From the NCBI RefSeq assembly GCF_008642375.1, contig NZ_CP029194.1, positions 6,876,501 through 6,940,500 on the forward strand: a DNA stretch of 64,000 nt. The letters are read 5' to 3'. Below the pieces are notes generated by a model that was given only the letters and a program-made list of their open reading frames with translations, was not told the origin of the DNA and ran no database searches. A program made the position numbers and the translations under genes. Shown piece by piece: positions 42,561-49,291 of this stretch. This DNA comes from Streptomyces venezuelae. Its GTDB lineage: Bacteria; Actinomycetota; Actinomycetes; Streptomycetales; Streptomycetaceae. Position 1 is the stretch's first letter; the number at the start of each line of letters is the position of its first letter.

Positions 42561-43646
42561 ATGCCGCAGCACGTCCAGGGGGTCATCGCCCCCGGCAGGA
42601 ACGAACCGGTACGGGTCGAGACCATCGTCATCCCGGACCCCGGCCCCGGCGAGGCCGTCGTGAAGATCCAGGCCTGCGGCGTCTGCCACACCGATCTCCA
42701 CTACAAGCAGGGCGCCATCAACGACGAGTTCCCCTTCCTGCTCGGCCACGAGGCCGCCGGAATCGTCGAGTCGGTCGGCGAGGGCGTCACCGACGTGACC
42801 CCCGGCGACTTCGTGATCCTCAACTGGCGCGCCGTCTGCGGCACCTGTCGGGCCTGCGAGCGCGGCCGCCCCTGGTACTGCTTCGCCACCCACAACGCCA
42901 AGCAGAAGATGACCCTGCTCGACGGCACGGAGCTCTCGCCTGCCCTCGGCATCGGCGCCTTCGCCGAGAAGACCCTCGTCGCCGCCGGCCAGTGCACCAA
43001 GGTCGACCCCGCCGTCGCCCCCGAGGTCGCGGGCCTCCTCGGCTGCGGCGTCATGGCCGGCATCGGCGCCGCCATCAACACCGGGAACGTCGGCCGCGGC
43101 GACACCGTCGCCGTCATCGGCTGCGGCGGCGTCGGCGACGCCGCGATCGTCGGCTCCCGCCTCGCCGGAGCCGCGAAGATCATCGCCGTCGACATCGACG
43201 ACCGCAAGCTGGACAAGGCCCGCGAGATGGGCGCCACCCACACGGTCAACTCCCGCTCCACCGACGCCGTCGAGGCGATCCGCGAGCTCACCGGCGGCTT
43301 CGGCGCCGACGTCGTCATCGAGGCCGTCGGCCGCCCCGAGACCTACGAGCAGGCCTTCTACGCCCGCGACCTCGCCGGCACCGTCGTCCTCGTCGGCGTC
43401 CCCAGCCCCGAGATGAAGCTCGAACTCCCCCTCCTCGACGTCTTCGGCCGCGGCGGCGCCCTCAAGTCCTCCTGGTACGGCGACTGTCTGCCCTCCCGCG
43501 ACTTCCCGATGCTGATCGACCTGCACCAGCAGGGCCGCATCGACCTCGCCGCCTTCGTCACCGAGACCATCGGCCTCGGCGACGTCGAGAAGGCCTTCGC
43601 CCGCATGCACGAGGGCGACGTCCTCCGCTCGGTGGTGGTGCTGTGA
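42561..43646 (+). CDS. mscR: S-(hydroxymethyl)mycothiol dehydrogenase
   Basis: A 361-residue class III-like zinc alcohol dehydrogenase of the mycothiol-dependent formaldehyde dehydrogenase type. Catalytic zinc Cys in CGVCHTDLHY, GHEAAG His/Glu, four-Cys structural zinc site (CGTCRACERGRPWYC), Rossmann GCGGVGDAA. It oxidises the adduct of formaldehyde and mycothiol to S-formylmycothiol using NAD. ATG 42561 follows GAAAAGGAAG. It overlaps the following MBL gene by one base at the stop (TGATG), so both are cotranslated. Confidence 0.92.
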   Translation: MPQHVQGVIAPGRNEPVRVETIVIPDPGPGEAVVKIQACGVCHTDLHYKQGAINDEFPFLLGHEAAGIVESVGEGVTDVTPGDFVILNWRAVCGTCRACERGRPWYCFATHNAKQKMTLLDGTELSPALGIGAFAEKTLVAAGQCTKVDPAVAPEVAGLLGCGVMAGIGAAINTGNVGRGDTVAVIGCGGVGDAAIVGSRLAGAAKIIAVDIDDRKLDKAREMGATHTVNSRSTDAVEAIRELTGGFGADVVIEAVGRPETYEQAFYARDLAGTVVLVGVPSPEMKLELPLLDVFGRGGALKSSWYGDCLPSRDFPMLIDLHQQGRIDLAAFVTETIGLGDVEKAFARMHEGDVLRSVVVL

Positions 43647-44275
43647 TGACCGCCCGCGTGGACCACCTCGTCACCTCCGGCACCTTCAGCCTCGACGGCG
43701 GCACCTGGGACGTCGACAACAACGTCTGGATCGTCGGCGACGACACCGAGGCCATCGTCATCGACGCAGCCCACGACGCCGAGGCGATCCTCGCCGCCCT
43801 CGACGGCCGTGCCCTGCGCGCCATCGTCTGCACCCACGCCCACAACGACCACGTCGACGCGGCCCCGGCGCTCGCGGCCGCCACCGGCGCCCGCGTCCTG
43901 CTCCACCCCGCCGACCAGCCGCTGTGGAAGCAGACCCACCCCGACCACACCCCGGACGGCGAGCTGGCCGACGGCCAGGTCCTCACGATCGCCGGCACCG
44001 ACCTCGTGGTCCTCCACACCCCGGGTCACGCCCCGGGAGCGGTCTCCCTGTACGCCCCCGACCTGGGCACGGTCTTCACCGGCGACACCCTCTTCCATGG
44101 CGGCCCCGGCGCGACGGGCCGGTCCTTCTCGGACTTCCCGACGATCGTCGAATCGATCCGGGAGAAGCTCCTCACCCTGCCCCCGGAGACGGTCGTCCGC
44201 ACCGGCCACGGCGACCCGACGACGATCGGCGCCGAGTCCCCGCACCTCCAGGAATGGATCAACCGCGGCCACTGA
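43646..44275 (+). CDS. MBL-fold hydrolase of the mycothiol formaldehyde pathway
   Basis: A 209-residue metallo-beta-lactamase-fold enzyme with THAHNDHVDAAP (zinc motif), HTPGHAPGAV and FTGDTLFHGGPG. This subgroup is regularly paired with S-(hydroxymethyl)mycothiol dehydrogenase and is inferred to hydrolyse S-formylmycothiol or a related thioester. Its ATG overlaps the stop of mscR. The end overlaps the convergent pseudouridine synthase gene by 17 bases. Confidence 0.92.
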   Translation: MTARVDHLVTSGTFSLDGGTWDVDNNVWIVGDDTEAIVIDAAHDAEAILAALDGRALRAIVCTHAHNDHVDAAPALAAATGARVLLHPADQPLWKQTHPDHTPDGELADGQVLTIAGTDLVVLHTPGHAPGAVSLYAPDLGTVFTGDTLFHGGPGATGRSFSDFPTIVESIREKLLTLPPETVVRTGHGDPTTIGAESPHLQEWINRGH

Positions 44276-45185
44276 GAGCCTGCCGGCTCTCGAACCGCAC
44301 CTCGTCACCCGTGAACGGGTCGGGGAACTCCAGCGTCCGCGCCAGCAGTTGCAGCGGACGCGAGAAGTCCTCCGGCCCGTCCTCGCGCACCACGGGATAG
44401 ACCGGATCGTGCAGGATCGGCAGCCCCAGCGCGTTCATGTGCACCCGCAGCTGATGCGTCCGCCCGGTGACGGGCGTCAGCCGGTACCACCCGAGCCCTC
44501 CCGCGTGCCGGAGCAGCTCGACGCGGCTCTCGCTGTTCGGCTCGCCCGGCACCTCCCGGGCGGCCATCACCCCGCGCTCCTTCTCGATACGGCTCCGGAC
44601 GGTCACCGGCAGCTCCACCGCCGGGTCGTACGGGGCCACCGCCTCGTACTCCTTGCGCACGAGCCGGTCCCGGAACAGCGTCTGGTATGCCCCCCGGTCC
44701 TCCTCCCGTACGACGAAGAGCACGAGCCCCGCCGTCAGCCGGTCCAGCCGGTGCGCGGGCTGCAGCCGAGGCGATGCCAGCTCCCGCCGCAACCGCGCCG
44801 TCGCCGTCTCCGTCACATGCCGCCCCCGCGGCATCGTCGCCAGAAAATGCGGCTTGTCCACGACCAGGATCCGCTCGTCGCGGTACACCACCCCGATCGG
44901 GAACGGCACCGGTGTCTCGGCGGGAAAGTCCCGGTGGAACCAGAGATACCGCCCCACGGCGTACGGCTCGTCCCCGCCGACGGGACCGTCCGTCCCCACG
45001 AAACGGCCGCTCAGCAGCATGTCCTCGACCCGCCCGGCACCGATCGCGCCGGAGTACCGGTCGAGCAGATGGTCCCGCACGGTCCCCCAGTGCCCCTCGG
45101 GATCCTCCGGCAACCGCACCCGCACCGGATCGATCCCGTTCCGCTGGGGAAGGGGCGAAGTGGGGGCCTTGGATCTGCGTCGCAC
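44259..45185 (-). CDS. RluA-family pseudouridine synthase
   Basis: A 308-residue enzyme of the RluA type. The catalytic Asp is in PAHRLDRLTAGL; RTHQLRVHMNALGLPILHDPVYP is the C-terminal substrate loop. It converts a uridine in rRNA or tRNA to pseudouridine. No S4 domain is evident at the N-terminus; the opening 80 residues are distinctive of an actinobacterial subgroup. ATG/GTG near 45185 starts it. Confidence 0.92.
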   Translation of the reverse strand: MRRRSKAPTSPLPQRNGIDPVRVRLPEDPEGHWGTVRDHLLDRYSGAIGAGRVEDMLLSGRFVGTDGPVGGDEPYAVGRYLWFHRDFPAETPVPFPIGVVYRDERILVVDKPHFLATMPRGRHVTETATARLRRELASPRLQPAHRLDRLTAGLVLFVVREEDRGAYQTLFRDRLVRKEYEAVAPYDPAVELPVTVRSRIEKERGVMAAREVPGEPNSESRVELLRHAGGLGWYRLTPVTGRTHQLRVHMNALGLPILHDPVYPVVREDGPEDFSRPLQLLARTLEFPDPFTGDEVRFESRQALSGRG

Positions 45186-45205
45186 CGGTCCTACCGCCTA
45201 ACAAG

Positions 45206-45232
45206 AAAGACCCCACATGATGTGGGGTCTTT
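45206..45232 (-). terminator. Terminator of tRNA-Leu
   Basis: A perfect 12-bp stem AAAGACCCCACA with its complement and a 3-base loop, immediately 3' of the tRNA on the minus strand, followed by TCTTTCTTG. Confidence 0.93.
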
Positions 45233-45235
45233 CGA

Positions 45236-45323
45236 TGGTGTCCGAGGGGGGACTTGAACCCCCACGCCCGATAAAGGGCACTAGCACCTCAAGCTAGCGC
45301 GTCTGCCATTCCGCCACCCGGAC
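45236..45323 (-). tRNA. tRNA-Leu, anticodon GAG
   Basis: A complete class II tRNA read on the minus strand. Acceptor stem GTCCGGG pairs with CTCGGAC (one G-T pair), discriminator A and encoded CCA. The anticodon stem is CTAGC/GCTAG with loop TTGAGGT, giving GAG, which reads CUC and CUU. A long variable arm (TGCCCTTTATCGGGCG region) confirms leucine. A T-stem-loop with TTCAAGTC is present. The terminator follows at once. Confidence 0.96.
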
Positions 45324-45542
45324 AAGGTGTCTTGTCTTCCGGGCCGCTCGGCCCTTCCGACGAGGAAAACAATAGCAAACATCTGAGGGGGTCGATCACC
45401 ACCCCCGACCGCCCCCGCGGCGACCCCGTCGTGTGACGGCGGTATGTCGGCCGACCGTCGCCCTTGGGCGGGGAGGGGGCCACGCGGGAGGATAGGGGCG
45501 ATCACCAGGAAGCACGTGGGGCACGTAGTGGGAGGAAGCAGC

Positions 45543-46868
45543 GTGAGCGAGTCGAAGACGGCACGGAGCATCGCCGGCGAGGACGAGGTCGTCGACCTCT
45601 GTCGCGACCTCATCCGCATCGACACCAGCAACTACGGCGACCACTCCGGCCCGGGCGAGCGGGCGGCGGCCGAGTACGTCGCCGAGAAGCTCGCGGAGGT
45701 CGGACTCGAGCCGAAGATCATCGAGTCGCACAAGGGGCGGGCCTCGACCGTCGCCCGGATCGAGGGCGAGGACCCGTCCCGCCCGGCCCTGCTCATCCAC
45801 GGCCACACCGACGTCGTTCCGGCCAACGCCGAGGACTGGACCCACCACCCCTTCTCGGGCGAGATCGCCGACGGCTGTGTCTGGGGCCGCGGCGCCGTCG
45901 ACATGAAGGACATGGACGCGATGACCCTCGCGGTCGTCCGCGACCGGATGCGCAGCGGACGCAAGCCCCCGCGCGACATCGTCCTCGCGTTCCTCGCCGA
46001 CGAGGAGGCGGGCGGCACGTACGGCGCCCGGCATCTGGTCGACAAGCACCGGGACGTCTTCGACGGGGTCACGGAGGCGATCGGCGAGGTCGGCGGCTTC
46101 TCCTTCACGGTCAACGAGAACCTGCGGCTCTACCTCGTGGAGACGGCCCAGAAGGGCATGCACTGGATGCGGCTGACCGTCGAGGGCACGGCCGGCCACG
46201 GCTCGATGACCAACGACGACAACGCGATCACGGAGCTCTGCGAGGCCGTGGGCCGCCTCGGCCGCCACCAGTGGCCGGTGAGGGTGACCAAGACCGTGCG
46301 GTCCTTCCTCGACGAGCTCTCGGACGCGCTGGGCACCCCGCTCGACCCCGAGGACATGGACGGCACCCTCGCCAAGCTCGGCGGTATCGCCAAGATGGTC
46401 GGGGCCACCCTCCGCAACTCGGCCGCCCCGACCATGCTCGGCGCCGGCTACAAGGTCAACGTGATCCCCGGCCAGGCCACGGCGCACGTCGACGGCCGCT
46501 TCCTGCCCGGGTACGAGCAGGAGTTCCTGGCCGATCTCGACCGGATCCTCGGACCCCGGGTGAAGCGCGAGGACGTGCACGGCGACAAGGCCCTGGAGAC
46601 GAGCTTCGACGGCGCCCTGGTCGACGCCATGCAGCTGGCCCTGCGCGCCGAGGACCCGATCGCCCGCGCCGTGCCGTACATGCTGTCCGGCGGCACCGAC
46701 GCCAAGTCCTTCGACGACCTCGGCATCCGCTGCTTCGGCTTCGCGCCGCTCCAGCTGCCGCCGGAGCTCGACTTCGCCGGCATGTTCCACGGCGTCGACG
46801 AGCGCGTGCCGGTCGACGGCCTCAAGTTCGGCGTCCGTGTCCTGGACCGTTTCCTCGACGCCTGCTGA
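45543..46868 (+). CDS. M20-family peptidase
   Basis: A 441-residue zinc peptidase of the M20 family (dipeptidase/deacylase). Metal and catalytic motifs are LLIHGHTDVVPA (His, Asp), WGRGAVDMKD (Asp), FLADEEAGG (Glu-Glu), and a terminal GTDAKSF...GFAPL region with His in MFHGVDE. It carries the M20 dimerisation insert (about residues 205-330). GTG 45543 follows GGGAGGAAGCAGC. Substrates are probably peptides or N-acyl amino acids. Confidence 0.92.
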   Translation: MSESKTARSIAGEDEVVDLCRDLIRIDTSNYGDHSGPGERAAAEYVAEKLAEVGLEPKIIESHKGRASTVARIEGEDPSRPALLIHGHTDVVPANAEDWTHHPFSGEIADGCVWGRGAVDMKDMDAMTLAVVRDRMRSGRKPPRDIVLAFLADEEAGGTYGARHLVDKHRDVFDGVTEAIGEVGGFSFTVNENLRLYLVETAQKGMHWMRLTVEGTAGHGSMTNDDNAITELCEAVGRLGRHQWPVRVTKTVRSFLDELSDALGTPLDPEDMDGTLAKLGGIAKMVGATLRNSAAPTMLGAGYKVNVIPGQATAHVDGRFLPGYEQEFLADLDRILGPRVKREDVHGDKALETSFDGALVDAMQLALRAEDPIARAVPYMLSGGTDAKSFDDLGIRCFGFAPLQLPPELDFAGMFHGVDERVPVDGLKFGVRVLDRFLDAC

Positions 46869-46996
46869 ATTCGTCCACCCTTTCGCATGTGACCGGAAAG
46901 AGTGAATGAACTCGGGGGCTCGTAGCCCCCTCCATTCCCCCTCGTTACAGGTGGTGCGGTCCGCGGCTGGGATCGCATTGGCAACTAGGAGGAATA

Positions 46997-47230
46997 ATGA
47001 TCAAGAAGGTCGTCGCTGCTGCGGCTGCCACCGGCGGTCTCGTTCTCGCGGGTGCGGGCATGGCCGTTGCCGACGCGGGCGCTCAGGGTGCCGCCATCGG
47101 TTCCCCCGGCGTGCTCTCGGGCAACGTCGTCCAGGTTCCCGTTCACGTCCCGGTGAACGTGTGCGGCAACACGGTCTCCGTGATCGGCCTGCTGAACCCC
47201 GCCTTCGGCAACACCTGCGTCAACGCCTGA
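46997..47230 (+). CDS. chpH: Short chaplin (ChpH-like)
   Basis: A 77-residue secreted hydrophobic protein that coats aerial hyphae and spores. A Sec signal (IKKVVAAAAATGGLVLAGAGMAVA) is followed by one chaplin domain with C56 and C74, GSPGVLSGN...VPVNVCGNTVSVIGLLNPAFGN. Chaplins assemble into amyloid-like rodlets at air-water interfaces. ATG 46997 has a strong AGGAGGAAT site. A long chaplin follows, as in the ChpC-ChpH arrangement I recall in S. coelicolor. Confidence 0.95.
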   Translation: MIKKVVAAAAATGGLVLAGAGMAVADAGAQGAAIGSPGVLSGNVVQVPVHVPVNVCGNTVSVIGLLNPAFGNTCVNA

Positions 47231-47266
47231 CGTTGTGCCTCGCCCTGTGAGGGCGTGAGCCGGTCC

Positions 47267-47299
47267 GGCCCCGGAGTGCGTGCCATGCACTCCGGGGCC
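47267..47299 (+). terminator. Terminator of the short chaplin gene
   Basis: A perfect 13-bp stem GGCCCCGGAGTGC with its complement and a 7-base loop, 36 bp after the chaplin stop. The long chaplin is then transcribed separately. Confidence 0.88.
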
Positions 47300-47385
47300 G
47301 GTGGCCATTTCCGCCCCGGGTTCTCCACCCGGTGGCGCTCTTTCGAAGCCGAGAAGGCGAGAGCCGAAAAGGCAGGGAGCAAGCT

Positions 47386-48228
47386 ATGCGACAGGTCACG
47401 CGCAAAGGTCTCATCACCGTAGCGGCCGCGGGTGGCGTTTTCGCCGCCGTCGGCGGCGGTTACGCACACGCCGATTCCGGTGCGAGCGGTACGGCAACGA
47501 ATTCCCCGGGCGTCGCGTCCGGAAACACCATCCAGGTCCCGGTGCACGCACCGGTGAACGCCTGCGGAAACACCGTGAACGTCGTCGGACTGCTGAATCC
47601 GGCGATGGGCAACAAGTGTGCCAACACCTCCAAGCCGGGCAAGCCCGGCAAGCCGGGCGGCGGCTCCTCCGCCGGCGGGCACACGAGCAACTCTCCCGGC
47701 GTGGGCTCGGGCAACACGGTGCAGGTGCCGGTCGACGTCCCGGTGAACGTGTGCGGCAACAGCGTCACAGGCATCGGCCTGGGCAACGCCGCGGCGGGCA
47801 ACGACTGCGGCAACGGCATCGAGCCGACGCACCCGGGGAACCCCGGTAACCCGGGCAATCCTGGGAACCCCGGTAACCCGGGGAATCCGGGTAACCCCGG
47901 CAACCCCGGCAACCCTGGGAATCCTGGCAACCCCGGTAACCCCGGCACTCCGGGTAACCCTGGGACCCCCGGTACTCCGGGCACCCCCGGGACTCCCGGC
48001 AACCCCGGAACCCCGGGCACGCCCGGCAACCCCGGTGGTCCGGGGAGCGAAGGCGGCACGCACACTCCCGGTGCGAACACGCCCGACACTCACGGCCTCA
48101 CGCAGCCGCATGCCGTCGAGGAGCTCGCCGAGACCGGGTCCGGCCCGCTCGGAGCGATCATTCCCGCCGGCGCGGGTCTGCTGCTCGCCGGTGCGCTGAT
48201 CTACCGCCGCGCCCGCAGCGCGGCCTGA
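47386..48228 (+). CDS. chpC: Long, sortase-anchored chaplin with collagen-like linker (ChpC-like)
   Basis: A 280-residue long chaplin. Signal peptide about residues 1-29; chaplin domain 1 at 40-79 (C60, C78) and domain 2 at 103-142 (C123, C141). A Pro-Gly triplet linker from residue 150 to about 220 follows. The sorting signal LAETG (247-251), a hydrophobic helix and RRAR end complete it. Two chaplin domains with an LAXTG signal define the long class, attached to wall peptidoglycan by sortase. Short chaplin gene is 155 bp upstream. The collagen-like linker is unusual. Confidence 0.93.
   Translation: MRQVTRKGLITVAAAGGVFAAVGGGYAHADSGASGTATNSPGVASGNTIQVPVHAPVNACGNTVNVVGLLNPAMGNKCANTSKPGKPGKPGGGSSAGGHTSNSPGVGSGNTVQVPVDVPVNVCGNSVTGIGLGNAAAGNDCGNGIEPTHPGNPGNPGNPGNPGNPGNPGNPGNPGNPGNPGNPGNPGTPGNPGTPGTPGTPGTPGNPGTPGTPGNPGGPGSEGGTHTPGANTPDTHGLTQPHAVEELAETGSGPLGAIIPAGAGLLLAGALIYRRARSAA
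47833..48045. repeat. 9-bp degenerate tandem repeat encoding Pro-Gly-X linker
   Basis: Twenty-four Pro-Gly steps, spaced as 9-bp units (AACCCCGGT, AACCCGGGC and synonyms), encode NPG twelve times, then mixed TPG, NPG and GPG. The units vary at third positions, so the repeat is maintained at protein level. It is the collagen-like linker of the long chaplin, prone to length change by slippage. Confidence 0.92.
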
Positions 48229-48247
48229 TCGGACCGCACCACGCACG

Positions 48248-48272
48248 GGGGCCCCGCACACGGCGGGGCCCC
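48248..48272. terminator. Terminator between long chaplin and DUF5703 gene
   Basis: Perfect 10-bp stem GGGGCCCCGC with its complement and a 5-base loop, followed by TTCTC. It lies between convergent genes. Confidence 0.87.
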
Positions 48273-48283
48273 TTCTCGTTCTC

Positions 48284-48472
48284 CTACCAGGTCGCCCGGA
48301 TCTGGCGGATGATCCTCCGCTTCAACCGCACTCTGCGGCTCCCGTCCCGGTGCAGGCTCAGACGGTCCAACTCCCAGTGTCCGTACTCGGCATGGTCGGT
48401 CAGCAGCCGCGTCGCCTCCTTGCGGGAGACACCGCGCGGCACGTACACGTCGACAAATTCGTATTCCGGCAT
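48284..48472 (-). CDS. DUF5703-family small protein
   Basis: A 62-residue basic protein matching the DUF5703 family common in Streptomyces: MPEYEFVDVYVPRGVSRKEATRLLTDHAEYGHWEL, ending with basic VRLKRRIIRQIRATW. Function unknown. It is divergent from a hypothetical gene and converges on the long chaplin. Confidence 0.85.
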   Translation of the reverse strand: MPEYEFVDVYVPRGVSRKEATRLLTDHAEYGHWELDRLSLHRDGSRRVRLKRRIIRQIRATW

Positions 48473-48519
48473 CGCATCTATTGTGCGGGCACCGGCCCGC
48501 TACGGATAGCGTGCGTCCC

Positions 48520-49215
48520 ATGTCTGATGCTGCGCAGCCCACCGCTGCCGAGGTACGCGCCGCCGCCGAGGCGGTGAAAGCCGCACTGGACCGTCACCTC
48601 GCGGCGGTCGAACGTCGCACGGGGGACGACGACAAGGCCGTCTACGAGGCCTTCAACGCCCTCGCGGCGGCGGCCGAGGAGTACGACGAACTGCTCTACG
48701 ACCGCTACGACGAGGTCACCCCCTTCGAGATCCCCGGAGCGGACGGCGCGCTGCCGCCCTATGCCGGACCTGACGAACCTCACGCCCTCAGCCTCCTGAT
48801 CCGCCGCGACTACGCAGTGGCGGAGCCGCAGCGTCTGCTCGCCCAGGCGCGGCGCGTCGCCGAGCTCGACGGCGAGGCCGATCCGACCGGGACGGCGGCC
48901 AGGGCCGGCGTCTCCCCCCTCGCCGCGCTCGGGGTCCTCTTCGGCGAGTACGAACCCGACGAGATCGCCTCCCGGCACAAGGAGTTCGGCCTGGAGGAGG
49001 GCGACTCCACGCTCTGGGTCACCGCGGCCGAGGAGCTCCCGGAGCCGGGGGAGTGGCTCAACGCCCCCTTCGAGCACGCCGATCCGGAGCGGATCGTCTG
49101 CCGCTTCGACGTCAGCTCCGTCTTCGACGAGCAAGAGGACGGTCACGAGGACGAGCACGACGACGGGAACCCGTACGGGGCCGCCGCGCCCGCGGCGGCG
49201 GTCGACGGCTCCTGA
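48520..49215 (+). CDS. Conserved hypothetical acidic protein
   Basis: A 231-residue acidic protein with no family I recognise by function. The N-terminus is a long alpha-helical, Ala/Glu-rich region (AAAEAVKAALDRHLAAVERRTGDDDKAVYEAFNALAAAAEEYDELL), the rest mixed, ending with an acidic tail DEQEDGHEDEHDDG. ATG 48520 begins MSDAAQPTAAEVRAA. Cytoplasmic. It converges with the RecD-like gene. Confidence 0.75.
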   Translation: MSDAAQPTAAEVRAAAEAVKAALDRHLAAVERRTGDDDKAVYEAFNALAAAAEEYDELLYDRYDEVTPFEIPGADGALPPYAGPDEPHALSLLIRRDYAVAEPQRLLAQARRVAELDGEADPTGTAARAGVSPLAALGVLFGEYEPDEIASRHKEFGLEEGDSTLWVTAAEELPEPGEWLNAPFEHADPERIVCRFDVSSVFDEQEDGHEDEHDDGNPYGAAAPAAAVDGS

Positions 49216-49291
49216 GGACGGCGGAGGGCCGGGACACCGCAATCGGTGCACCGGCCCTCCGCCGCTTCCCGGCTCCCCGGCGCCTGCGCCG

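Noticed and set aside
47833..48045. Short tandem repeats resembling a CRISPR array
   Set aside because: Units are 9 bp without spacers and encode the Pro-Gly linker of the long chaplin in frame.
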